Part shown: positions 1 through 7,820 of the stretch, piece by piece
How positions within the stretch are numbered: position 1 is the stretch's first letter
How the letters are laid out: each line of letters opens with the position of its first letter
Made by a program: the position numbers and the translations under genes
From: Ignavibacteriota bacterium
GTDB taxonomy: Bacteria > Bacteroidota > Ignavibacteria > Ignavibacteriales > Melioribacteraceae
Direction: 5' to 3'
Assembly (NCBI GenBank): GCA_016713565.1
Contig: JADJOX010000008.1
Location: 496,001 to 560,000 of the forward strand
DNA length: 64,000 bases
Notes under the pieces: model-generated
Told to the model about the DNA's origin: nothing
The model's database searches: none
What the model saw: the letters and a program-made list of their open reading frames with translations, nothing else

Positions 1-795
1 AATTTGAATTATCCTCTTACCGAAACTATGAATTTCAGACTTGGCTACAGTAAAACATTAGCCAGACCGGAATTCAGAGAACTGGCTCCTTTTAGTTATT
101 ATGATTTTATTTCTGCAGAGTTAGTTCAAGGTAATACAGAACTAAAAAGAAGTTTGATTGATAATTATGATTTTAGATTTGAACTGTTTCCCGGACCTCG
201 AGAATTATTCGCTTTAGGTATATTCTACAAAGATTTTAAAGATCCTATTGAACAAATTTTAATTGCTACTTCCGGTTTTGAGCCTACGAGATCTTATTCA
301 AACGCAAAAAGAGCAAAGAATTACGGGGTTGAATTTGAATTAAGAAAAAATATCGATTTTATTGGCGAACTGTTTAACGACTTTTCATTTGTTGGAAATT
401 TAAGTTTTATTAAATCAAAAATTGAAATAGAGGCAAATGGGTTTCAAGTAAGTGAGCGTCCGCTGCAAGGACAAGCTGATTTTATTCTTAACTTAGGTTT
501 GTACTATGATGATTTTAAAAACGGATATAGCGCTTCATTAATTTACAATAAGGTCGGTGAAAAAATTTCAAAAGTTGGCTTTGCTAATTTAGGTGATATT
601 ATAGAATTGCCTAGAGACCAAGTTGATTTTTCAATTTCTAAAAACATATTAGAAAACTTATCATTAAAACTAACGGCTAAAGATATACTCTCCCAAAATC
701 ATGTTTTTATGCAAAGAACAACCGAAGGTGATAAAATTGCTGAAAAAATAATAATGGGAAGAGGGATATCATTAAGCTTCGGATATAATTTTTAG
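1..795 (+). CDS. TonB-dependent outer-membrane receptor, C-terminal part (cut by window edge)
   Basis: The reading frame is open at the first base, so only the last ~264 residues are present. They look like the C-terminal half of a TonB-dependent receptor barrel: alternating aromatic and hydrophobic strands, the motif SKTLARPEFRELAPF near the start (typical of the TonB_dep_Rec barrel), and a terminal strand ending in phenylalanine (SLSFGYNF), the usual C-terminal signal for BAM-dependent insertion. Such receptors import ligands across the outer membrane using TonB-ExbBD energy. The plug domain and any carboxypeptidase-like N-terminal domain lie upstream of the window, so the substrate cannot be read. 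The next gene follows after 22 bp and is probably co-transcribed. The family call is firm; the ligand is unknown. Confidence 0.85.
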   Translation, partial: NLNYPLTETMNFRLGYSKTLARPEFRELAPFSYYDFISAELVQGNTELKRSLIDNYDFRFELFPGPRELFALGIFYKDFKDPIEQILIATSGFEPTRSYSNAKRAKNYGVEFELRKNIDFIGELFNDFSFVGNLSFIKSKIEIEANGFQVSERPLQGQADFILNLGLYYDDFKNGYSASLIYNKVGEKISKVGFANLGDIIELPRDQVDFSISKNILENLSLKLTAKDILSQNHVFMQRTTEGDKIAEKIIMGRGISLSFGYNF

Positions 796-817
796 TAACA
801 AAAATGGAGAATAAATA

Positions 818-2410
818 ATGAGAAAAATACTCATTTTAATTCAAGCTGTAATTCTTTTTTCAAACTTAAATTTTGCACAGCAAATTATCAGTGGAGATAT
901 TGCAAGCGATTTAACATTAACTTCTGATAATTCATACCTTTTAAGCGGTTTTGTTCGTGTAAAAGAAGGCGCAACATTAACAATAGAACCGGGAACAACA
1001 ATTTACGGTGAATATAATTCACAAGGCTCGTTAATTGTTCAACCTGGCGGAAAAATAATGGCAGAAGGAACAGCTGAAAGTCCAATAGTATTTACAAGTG
1101 AATTTACAAAAGAAGGATCAAGCCAAGAACCGACATACGGAGATTGGGGCGGAATAATATTATTAGGAAAAGCGCCAATTAACGTTGCAGGCGGAACGGC
1201 ATCAATCGAGGGACCAGGAGATACATACGGAGGAACAGACGCGGCAGATAACAGCGGAGTAATGAAGTATGTAAGAATAGAATATCCGGGAATTGCATTT
1301 TCCCCTAATAATGAAATAAATGGATTGACATTTGGCGGCGTAGGCAGCGGCACAACAATCGATTATATACAAGTAAGCTACAGCGGAGACGATTCATACG
1401 AATGGTTTGGCGGAACAGTAAATTGTAAACACTTGATAGCCTACAGAGGGTGGGATGATGATTTTGACACAGATTTCGGATTCTCAGGAAAGCTGCAATT
1501 TTTGTTAGGTGTAAGAGACCCTGAAATAGCTGATCAAAGCGGATCAAACGGATTTGAATCAGATAATGACGGAAGCGGATCAACCAATGAACCAAGAACA
1601 TCACCAACATGGTGGAATGTAACCTTAGTTGGACCGGCAGAAACAACAAGCTCAACAATAAACTCATTATTCAAAAGAGGCATGCATTTAAGAAGATCAT
1701 CACAAAACAAGATAAACAATGCGGTAATAATGGGATATCCGACAGGAATATTGATAGACGGAATCAACACAGTATCAGACGCACAAAGCGGATCAATGTA
1801 CTTAAAGAATAGTGTAATATCAGGAATAAGCGGAAATATATTTCAATCGACAGATTCAGTTTTCCAGACAGAAATGCCGACATGGTTTACGAATAACGGA
1901 GGAAGAACATATACAAACAATTCAGATTTAATGTTAGCTGATGCTTATAATATAGAAAATCCAAATGCGATGCCGAAATCGGGATCACCATTATTAACAG
2001 GCGGAGGAACACCTCCCGCAGATGGTTTCTTTGATGCAACCGCTACATTTGTAGGTGCCTTTGGTAATAATAATTGGACTGCAGGATGGTCGAGCTTTGA
2101 TTTTGCGGTTGGCGTAAAAGAAGAAGAGGAAGTTAATAATTTACCTCAAGAATTTTCATTATCACAAAACTATCCAAATCCATTTAATCCAACTACAAAA
2201 ATTTCATTTAGTTTACCTAAATCCGGTAATGTTAAACTGTCGGTTTATAATATAATCGGTCAAGAAGTCGTGACTTTAATTAACGCGACAAAAAGTGCGG
2301 GAAATTATGATGTAATTTGGGATGCAAAAGATATTTCAAGCGGTATTTATATTTATAAGTTGGATGCTGGAACAACCTCAATTGTTAAAAAAATGACATT
2401 ATTAAAGTAA
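818..2410 (+). CDS. T9SS-exported surface protein with C-terminal sorting domain
   Basis: The 530-residue product has a signal peptide (MRKILILIQAVILFSNLNFAQ) and a long Gly/Ser/Thr-rich middle whose strand pattern suggests a beta-helix-like secreted protein. The last ~85 residues are a classic type IX sorting domain containing SQNYPNPFNPTTKISFSLP and a C-terminal ...IVKKMTLLK. In known systems this domain sends the protein through the outer membrane and is cleaved by PorU. The middle carries GGTDAADNSGVMKYVRIEYPG and similar segments that recur in many Bacteroidota surface proteins without an assigned activity; I recognise no catalytic motif. It sits 22 bp after a TonB receptor and is followed by a strong terminator, so the two probably form one unit. 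Codon choice in the middle (about 1090-2000) is unusually A-rich compared with the ends. Function unknown; a surface binding role for the receptor is inference. Confidence 0.82.
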   Translation: MRKILILIQAVILFSNLNFAQQIISGDIASDLTLTSDNSYLLSGFVRVKEGATLTIEPGTTIYGEYNSQGSLIVQPGGKIMAEGTAESPIVFTSEFTKEGSSQEPTYGDWGGIILLGKAPINVAGGTASIEGPGDTYGGTDAADNSGVMKYVRIEYPGIAFSPNNEINGLTFGGVGSGTTIDYIQVSYSGDDSYEWFGGTVNCKHLIAYRGWDDDFDTDFGFSGKLQFLLGVRDPEIADQSGSNGFESDNDGSGSTNEPRTSPTWWNVTLVGPAETTSSTINSLFKRGMHLRRSSQNKINNAVIMGYPTGILIDGINTVSDAQSGSMYLKNSVISGISGNIFQSTDSVFQTEMPTWFTNNGGRTYTNNSDLMLADAYNIENPNAMPKSGSPLLTGGGTPPADGFFDATATFVGAFGNNNWTAGWSSFDFAVGVKEEEEVNNLPQEFSLSQNYPNPFNPTTKISFSLPKSGNVKLSVYNIIGQEVVTLINATKSAGNYDVIWDAKDISSGIYIYKLDAGTTSIVKKMTLLK

Positions 2411-2437
2411 CCTTCTCTCAAGTGGTTCCTTCGACAA

Positions 2438-2470
2438 AAAGGACGTTCTTGCAGAACGTCCTTTATTTTT
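2438..2470 (+). terminator. Rho-independent terminator after the T9SS protein gene
   Basis: A perfect 12-bp stem (AAAGGACGTTCT / AGAACGTCCTTT) with a 3-nt loop is followed by ATTTTT. It separates the TonB receptor/T9SS pair from the pst operon. Confidence 0.9.
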
Positions 2471-2474
2471 AAAA

Positions 2475-2503
2475 CTTAACAATTTCTTAACATAAACTTA
2501 ACA
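2475..2503 (+). promoter_or_regulatory. Pho-box-like triple direct repeat upstream of pstS
   Basis: Three identical TTAACA hexamers lie at 2476-2481, 2487-2492 and 2498-2503, exactly 11 bp apart, each preceded by C (CTTAACA). Tandem TTAACA-type repeats with 11-bp phasing are the architecture of PhoP/PhoB-family binding sites in Bacillus and cyanobacteria. The position, about 80-110 bp before pstS, fits an activator site ahead of a promoter; a TATAAT at 2552-2557 could be the -10. The repeat is directly visible; control by a PhoB-type regulator is inferred. Confidence 0.7.
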
Positions 2504-2585
2504 TCAGTCATTCAGATTAAAAGTAATTTTATTGTCTGAATAAAGTTAAAGTATAATTTAACAAAAATTTACACAAGAGGTTAAA

Positions 2586-3488
2586 ATGAAAATAAAAAGC
2601 AAATTATCAATTATAGTCTCGATTATTGTTCTTGGAGTTGTTTTAATTACAGGTTGTAAGAAAAAAGAACAAGTTGAAAAAACCGTAATATCTGTTAAGG
2701 GATCTGACACAATGGTAAACTTATCGCAGAAATGGGCTGAAACTTATATGAAAAATAATCCAAATGTTTCAATTCAAGTTACCGGAGGAGGTTCAGGAAC
2801 TGGAATTGCCGCTTTAATTAATAAAACTGTTGATTTGGCAAACGCAAGCAGAGAATTTAAAGATAAAGAATATGAAGACGCAAAAAGCAAAGGTATAACT
2901 CCAAAAGAAATTAAAGTTGCTTTAGATGGTATTGCAGTTATTGTTAATCCTGAAAATAAATTGGATGAATTAACAATTGAGCAGCTCAGAAATATTTTTA
3001 CAGGAACTTTAACAAACTGGAAACAACTTGGCGGTGAAGATTTACCAATAGTTCTATATGGAAGAGAAAACAGCAGCGGAACTTATGAATTTTTTAAAGA
3101 TCACGTTTTAGGAAAAGATGAACATGGAAATGTAAGAGATTACGCAAATTCAACTCAAGTCCTTCAAGGAACAGCGGCATTAGGAGAGGCGGTAGCGAGA
3201 GACCGTAAAGGAGTTGGTTATGGTGGCGTTGGTTACTTTGCCGAAAGAAAAGATGTGAAAATATTAAAAATTAAATCGGACTTAGACTCTCCGGCAATAG
3301 CGCCAGCACAAGACGGTAAGGTAAATTATTCTGTAATTTGGGATGGAAGTTATTCAATTTCTCGTTATCTTTACTGTTATACTGATGGTACTCCCGAGAA
3401 AAAAGTTCAAGATTTCCTTGATTTCATTTTATCAAAAGATGGTCAAGATTTAGTAAAGCAAATGGAATATATACCGTTACCTCAATAA
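2586..3488 (+). CDS. pstS: Phosphate ABC transporter substrate-binding lipoprotein PstS
   Basis: PstS captures inorganic phosphate outside the inner membrane and delivers it to PstCA. The 300-residue product has a lipoprotein signal (ITGC, acylated Cys24) and the hallmark phosphate-binding loops: GSDTM near residue 40, GGGSGTG near 60 and ENSSGTYEFF in the second lobe. Length and motifs match the PstS family of periplasmic phosphate-binding proteins. A purine-rich AGAGG lies 5 nt before the ATG. It opens a five-gene run pstS-C-A-B-phoU on one strand with small gaps, directly after the TTAACA repeat block, so induction on phosphate limitation is expected. No phoB/phoR pair is visible here. Confidence 0.96.
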   Translation: MKIKSKLSIIVSIIVLGVVLITGCKKKEQVEKTVISVKGSDTMVNLSQKWAETYMKNNPNVSIQVTGGGSGTGIAALINKTVDLANASREFKDKEYEDAKSKGITPKEIKVALDGIAVIVNPENKLDELTIEQLRNIFTGTLTNWKQLGGEDLPIVLYGRENSSGTYEFFKDHVLGKDEHGNVRDYANSTQVLQGTAALGEAVARDRKGVGYGGVGYFAERKDVKILKIKSDLDSPAIAPAQDGKVNYSVIWDGSYSISRYLYCYTDGTPEKKVQDFLDFILSKDGQDLVKQMEYIPLPQ

Positions 3489-3503
3489 TCCTTAAAAATT
3501 ATA

Positions 3504-4514
3504 ATGTCAGATTTACTTAAGGTTGAGTCAAATATTGAAGAAGAAGGTTCTAATCAAAATAGATTGGAACCTTCGCCATATAGTAAAAAAATAAAATTAT
3601 CAGTTAGGATTAAAGAAAAGATAATTGAATATTTTTTTGCGGTTAACGGTACTGTAGCGTTATTGTTTATAATTTTGATTTTTATTTTTTTATTTAAAGA
3701 AGGAATTCAAGCATTAAACAATATTGGAATTTTGGATTTTATTTATTCCAATCAGCCCAAAGGTAAAGGAATAATTGAAACAGTTTACGAATGGTATCCT
3801 ACCTCAAGTTTTGCGCGTTATTCACTTCTTCCGTTAATTGCGGGCACATTGTTAACTGCAATTCCTGCAACAATATTTTCAACAATACTTGGCGTTGCGG
3901 CAGGTGTTTACCTTTCAGAAATAGCAAACCCCAAAGCAAGAGAGTTCCTGAAACCATTAATTGAACTCTTTGCGAGTATTCCAACTGTTGTTCTTGGATT
4001 TTTATTATTGGTTGTGGGCGCTACTTTTTTTAATGATTTGTTTCATCCCGTTAACAGATTAAACGCATTCATTGCGGCATTGGGATTATCATTCGTTATA
4101 ATTCCAATAATTGCATCAATGACCGAAGACGCGTTAAGATCAATACCGAATGATTTAAGGATGGCTTCGTACGGATTAGGTGCTACCAAATGGCAGACTA
4201 TAAGCAGGGTAATTATTCCGGCAGGATTCAGCGGAGTTTCAGCAAGTATAATTTTAGGATTTGGCAGGTCAATTGGAGAAACGATGATTGTTTTGATGGC
4301 GTCGGGGAACGCGGCAAATATTTCTACAAATTTATTTTTAAGTGTACGTACAATGACCGCTACTATCGCCGCCGAAATGGGTGAAGTCTCTCAAGGTTCG
4401 GATCACTATTATGCTTTATTTTTTATTGGAATAATACTTTTCACAATAACGTTTTTCTTAAACTTAATTGCCGAAATTATTATTAATAAAATGCGCAAAA
4501 AAAATATATTTTGA
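3504..4514 (+). CDS. pstC: Phosphate ABC transporter permease PstC
   Basis: One of the two membrane subunits of the high-affinity phosphate importer. The 336-residue protein has a hydrophilic N-terminal segment of ~30 residues, a first membrane helix (GTVALLFIILIFIFLF), a periplasmic loop, and five further helices. The ABC-contact 'EAA' region appears as YGLGATKWQTISRVIIPAGFSG, typical of PstC. It begins 15 nt after pstS and ends 8 nt before pstA. The extended N-terminus is slightly longer than in the E. coli protein; otherwise it is ordinary. Confidence 0.95.
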   Translation: MSDLLKVESNIEEEGSNQNRLEPSPYSKKIKLSVRIKEKIIEYFFAVNGTVALLFIILIFIFLFKEGIQALNNIGILDFIYSNQPKGKGIIETVYEWYPTSSFARYSLLPLIAGTLLTAIPATIFSTILGVAAGVYLSEIANPKAREFLKPLIELFASIPTVVLGFLLLVVGATFFNDLFHPVNRLNAFIAALGLSFVIIPIIASMTEDALRSIPNDLRMASYGLGATKWQTISRVIIPAGFSGVSASIILGFGRSIGETMIVLMASGNAANISTNLFLSVRTMTATIAAEMGEVSQGSDHYYALFFIGIILFTITFFLNLIAEIIINKMRKKNIF

Positions 4515-4522
4515 GTTTATAA

Positions 4523-5470
4523 TTGGAAATTTCAAAAAAACATAGAGATTTTACCGGAACAATTTTTATAAGTGCCGTAAAATTTATCTTTTTCTTTTTA
4601 GTATTTGTTTTGTTTCTAATTCTATTGAAAATAATTATTGAAGGAAGTTCTGTAATTTCACTCAATTTTATTTTAGATGAACCCAGAAACAATATGACCG
4701 AAGGCGGAATATTTCCTGCAATTTTCGGTACTTTGGCAGTAACACTTTTCATGGTTCTATTCGCGGTTCCGGTTGGTGTATTTGCCGCAATTTATTTATC
4801 GGAATATGCTAAAGATACATTCTTAACAAGAATTATTAGAACGGCAGTTAATAATTTAGCCGGTGTTCCTTCAATAGTATATGGTTTATTCGGATTAGGA
4901 TTTTTTGTTTTGTTTATAGGAAGAGGATTAGATGAAGTTTTAGAAACCGGTTTATTGTGGGGTCAGCCTTGTTTATTATGGGCATCAGCAACATTAGCGG
5001 TTTTAGTATTGCCAATTGTTATTGTATCAACATTAGAAGCCTTAAATTCCGTGCCTAAAAGTCATAGAGATGCTTCATACGGTTTAGGCGCGACTAAATG
5101 GGAAACAATTAAAAGAATTATTATTCCTCAGGCAAAACCAGGTATTATGACAGGAACTATTTTAGCTATAAGCAGAGGAGTTGGTGAAACGGCTCCAATC
5201 TTATTTTTAGGCGCGGCATTTTTTCTGCCAAATTTACCTGTTGTTGATCTTTGCATAGGCGATTATTGCATCACAATGGTTAATCCGGCTCAACAATTTA
5301 TGTATTTGGCTTACCATATTTTTATTTTGGCAACGCAGTCCGCAAATCCTACAAAGACTTTACCTCTGCAGTATGCTTCAACTCTGGTTTTAATAGGAAT
5401 AACATTTTTGCTGAATATTACAGCAATCGTAATGAGATATAGATATAGAAAACAACTTGGTAAAATATAA
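4523..5470 (+). CDS. pstA: Phosphate ABC transporter permease PstA
   Basis: Second permease subunit of the Pst importer, 315 residues with about six membrane helices. The EAA loop reads YGLGATKWETIKRIIIPQAK, closely parallel to that of PstC, and the segment NNLAGVPSIVYGLFGLGFF is characteristic of PstA. Translation appears to start at a TTG eight bases after the pstC stop, since no ATG or GTG lies nearby in frame before the conserved region. The tight spacing implies translational coupling. Confidence 0.94.
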   Translation: MEISKKHRDFTGTIFISAVKFIFFFLVFVLFLILLKIIIEGSSVISLNFILDEPRNNMTEGGIFPAIFGTLAVTLFMVLFAVPVGVFAAIYLSEYAKDTFLTRIIRTAVNNLAGVPSIVYGLFGLGFFVLFIGRGLDEVLETGLLWGQPCLLWASATLAVLVLPIVIVSTLEALNSVPKSHRDASYGLGATKWETIKRIIIPQAKPGIMTGTILAISRGVGETAPILFLGAAFFLPNLPVVDLCIGDYCITMVNPAQQFMYLAYHIFILATQSANPTKTLPLQYASTLVLIGITFLLNITAIVMRYRYRKQLGKI

Positions 5471-5486
5471 TTTTGAGAAATGTTGA

Positions 5487-6245
5487 ATGAAGAATATTAA
5501 AATATCCGCAGATAAATTGAGTTTATTTTACAGTGAAAAAATTGCGCTTAAAGAAATTTCGGTGAATATTCCTGAAAAACAAGTAACGGCTTTTATTGGT
5601 CCTTCAGGATGCGGTAAATCAACATTTTTACGCGTGATAAATAGAATGAATGATTTAATACCAAATGTTAAAATTAACGGAAAAATTTTAGTTGATGGTA
5701 TAGATATTTATGAAAAAGATATTGATGTTGTGAATTTAAGAAAACGTATTGGAATGGTTTTTCAGAAATCAAACTTATTTCCAAAAACCATATATGAAAA
5801 TATAATTTACGGACCATCGATTAATGGGATAAAGAATAAAAAAATATTGGACGAAATTGTTGAAACCACTTTAAGGCAATCCGCAATTTGGGATGAAGTT
5901 AAAGACAGATTAAATGAATCTGCGTTAAGTTTATCCGGCGGGCAGCAGCAGAGATTATGCATTGCTAGAGCTTTAGCCGTAAAACCGGATATAATTCTTA
6001 TGGATGAACCAGCAAGCGCGTTGGACCCAATATCAACTGCAAAAATTGAAGAATTAATTCATGAACTTAAAGAAAATTACACAATTGTTATTGTTACGCA
6101 TAATATGCAGCAAGCGGCAAGAGTAAGCGACAAAACAGCTTTCTTCTATTTAGGCGAACTTATTGAATTCGATAATACATCTAAGATTTTTACAAATCCA
6201 AATAAAAAACAGACCGAGGATTATATCACCGGAAGATTTGGATAA
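5487..6245 (+). CDS. pstB: Phosphate ABC transporter ATP-binding protein PstB
   Basis: Cytoplasmic ATPase that powers phosphate import. The 252 residues contain the Walker A motif GPSGCGKST (residues 38-46), Q-loop region RIGMVFQKSNLFPKTIYENI, signature LSGGQQQR, Walker B IILMDEPASALDP and the switch histidine in IVIVTHNMQQAAR. The loop FPKTIYENIIYGP is diagnostic of PstB. It starts 16 nt after pstA and is followed after 21 nt by phoU. All catalytic residues are present. Confidence 0.97.
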   Translation: MKNIKISADKLSLFYSEKIALKEISVNIPEKQVTAFIGPSGCGKSTFLRVINRMNDLIPNVKINGKILVDGIDIYEKDIDVVNLRKRIGMVFQKSNLFPKTIYENIIYGPSINGIKNKKILDEIVETTLRQSAIWDEVKDRLNESALSLSGGQQQRLCIARALAVKPDIILMDEPASALDPISTAKIEELIHELKENYTIVIVTHNMQQAARVSDKTAFFYLGELIEFDNTSKIFTNPNKKQTEDYITGRFG

Positions 6246-6266
6246 AATTTTTTTAATGAGGGAAAT

Positions 6267-6968
6267 ATGGAAAGACAATTTGAAATACATTTGGGAAAAC
6301 TAAGAACCCGAATAATAAAAATGTCGAGTTTAGTAGAAGATCAAATGGAATTGGCTATTCGATCAATTAATGAAGAAAATCTCGAGCTTACAAATTTAAT
6401 TATAGAACGTGAAGATAAAATAAATAAACTTGATCGAAAAATTGAAAAAACTTGTCAAAAAATTATTGCGCTAAGTCAACCGGTAGCAATTGATTTACGG
6501 TTGGTTCTTTCAGCCCTTACCATAAATACAAATTTAGAACGACTCGGTGATTTGGCAAAAAATATCGCAAGAAGCTTCCAAAATCTAAAGAAAAAACCTC
6601 TTTTTCTTAATCGAACAAAACATCATGAAATGACCATAATTGTAAAAAAAATGATAAAAGACGCAATTGACTCATTTAATAATAACGATGCGGAACTTGC
6701 TAAAAAAGTAATTGAATCAGATGTTATACTTGATAATTTGTTTGCCGAGAATAGGAAAATACTTATTTCTATTATGAAAGAAAATTCCGCTAATATAGAT
6801 GAAGCTTTAAGTCTATTAGAAATAAGCAGACACTTTGAACGAGCCGGCGATCACTCAACAAATATTGCGGAAGATGTTTATTTTATAGTTGAAGCCCAGC
6901 TGATTAAACATAAATATGAAAAATATATTTATTCCGAAATAGAAGAAGATGAAGAAGAGGACAATTAG
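6267..6968 (+). CDS. phoU: Phosphate-transport accessory/regulatory protein PhoU
   Basis: PhoU restrains the Pst transporter and, in organisms with PhoR, transmits phosphate sufficiency to the kinase. The 233-residue, all-helical product shows two tandem PhoU repeats with the metal-site signatures RLVLSALTINTNLERLGDLAKNIA (about residues 75-98) and LLEISRHFERAGDHSTNIAED (about 190-210). The C-terminus is strongly acidic (EIEEDEEEDN). It closes the pst operon; no terminator is obvious in the 95 bp before rplU. Confidence 0.95.
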   Translation: MERQFEIHLGKLRTRIIKMSSLVEDQMELAIRSINEENLELTNLIIEREDKINKLDRKIEKTCQKIIALSQPVAIDLRLVLSALTINTNLERLGDLAKNIARSFQNLKKKPLFLNRTKHHEMTIIVKKMIKDAIDSFNNNDAELAKKVIESDVILDNLFAENRKILISIMKENSANIDEALSLLEISRHFERAGDHSTNIAEDVYFIVEAQLIKHKYEKYIYSEIEEDEEEDN

Positions 6969-7000
6969 TATTATTTTGTTAAATTATTATAAATTTAGTA

Positions 7001-7030
7001 TTTGACAAATTTTATTCATTTACGTACTTT
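7001..7030 (+). promoter_or_regulatory. Candidate promoter of rplU-rpmA
   Basis: TTGACA at 7002-7007 and TACTTT at 7025-7030 are 17 bp apart, a good sigma-70-like arrangement. The same bases also read as TTTG (7001-7004) and TACTTTTA, close to the Bacteroidota -33/-7 consensus. It lies 32 bp before the rplU start codon. Confidence 0.55.
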
Positions 7031-7062
7031 TACAAGTCTAATTAAGATTTAATGGAGAAAAA

Positions 7063-7404
7063 ATGTACGCAATTGTTGATATTTTGGGACAGCAAATTAA
7101 AGTCGAAGAGAAAAACAAATACTACGTACCAAAATTAGATTCTGAAATAAATAAATCAATTACTTTTGATAATGTTCTAATTTACTCGGATGGAACTACA
7201 ACAACAGTTGGTAATCCTTCCGTTAAAGGCATTAAAGTAAAAGCCAAAGTTTTAGAACATGTAAAAGATGATAAATTGATCGTGTTCAAAAAAACAAAAA
7301 GAAAATCATACAGAATTAAAAATGGTCATAGACAACAGCTTTCAAGAATTGAAATTACTGGAATTTCTACTTCAAAATCTAAAGCTGCAGAGAAGGAGAG
7401 TTAA
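7063..7404 (+). CDS. rplU: 50S ribosomal protein L21
   Basis: Large-subunit ribosomal protein that binds 23S rRNA together with L20. The 113 residues begin MYAIVDILGQQIKVEE and carry the L21 signature KKTKRKSYRIKNGHRQQLSRIEITGI. A short charged tail (STSKSKAAEKES) extends about ten residues past the usual end. A GGAG-type ribosome-binding site precedes the ATG. rpmA follows after two bases, the near-universal rplU-rpmA pairing. Confidence 0.97.
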   Translation: MYAIVDILGQQIKVEEKNKYYVPKLDSEINKSITFDNVLIYSDGTTTTVGNPSVKGIKVKAKVLEHVKDDKLIVFKKTKRKSYRIKNGHRQQLSRIEITGISTSKSKAAEKES

Positions 7405-7406
7405 TA

Positions 7407-7667
7407 ATGGCTCATAAAAAAGGTCAAGGTTCTACACGTAACGGAAGAGACAGTAATCCGCAGTATCTTGGTGTTAAGAGATTCGGCGGTGAAAAAGTTA
7501 CAGCTGGATCAATAATTGTTAGACAAAGAGGCACAAAATTTCATCCGGGAAATAATGTTAAAAAAGGAAGCGACGACACTTTATTTTCTCTTATGGATGG
7601 TTTTGTTAAATTTGAAATTAGAAAAAACGATAGAAAATTTGTTAGCGTTTACGAAAATCAGAATTAG
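7407..7667 (+). CDS. rpmA: 50S ribosomal protein L27
   Basis: L27 reaches the peptidyl-transferase centre through its N-terminal tail. The 86-residue product begins MAHKKGQGSTRNGRDSNPQY and contains the family signature IIVRQRGTKFHPGNNVKKGSDDTLFSL. There is no extra N-terminal peptide of the kind that needs Prp cleavage in Firmicutes. An AAGGAGAG ribosome-binding site lies inside the end of rplU, and a strong terminator follows. Confidence 0.97.
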   Translation: MAHKKGQGSTRNGRDSNPQYLGVKRFGGEKVTAGSIIVRQRGTKFHPGNNVKKGSDDTLFSLMDGFVKFEIRKNDRKFVSVYENQN

Positions 7668-7688
7668 AAACAGATAAATATTTGTTAA

Positions 7689-7720
7689 AAATAACCCCTC
7701 AACCGAGGGGTTATTTGTTT
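7689..7720 (+). terminator. Rho-independent terminator after rpmA
   Basis: A 12-bp perfect stem (AAATAACCCCTC / GAGGGGTTATTT) with loop AACC is followed by GTTT TAAAA. Confidence 0.88.
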
Positions 7721-7820
7721 TAAAACTACTAAAATAAAATTTAAATTAAATATTATAATTTATTCAAAACTTTTTTAATTGCATGGCGTCCAAAATCCAA
7801 AATATAATTGTCGGCTTCCT

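Noticed and set aside
1039..1770. Several antisense open frames of 78-120 codons opposite the T9SS protein gene
   Set aside because: They result from the skewed codon use of the sense gene; they have no ribosome-binding sites or family motifs, and the sense frame has a signal peptide and a sorting domain.
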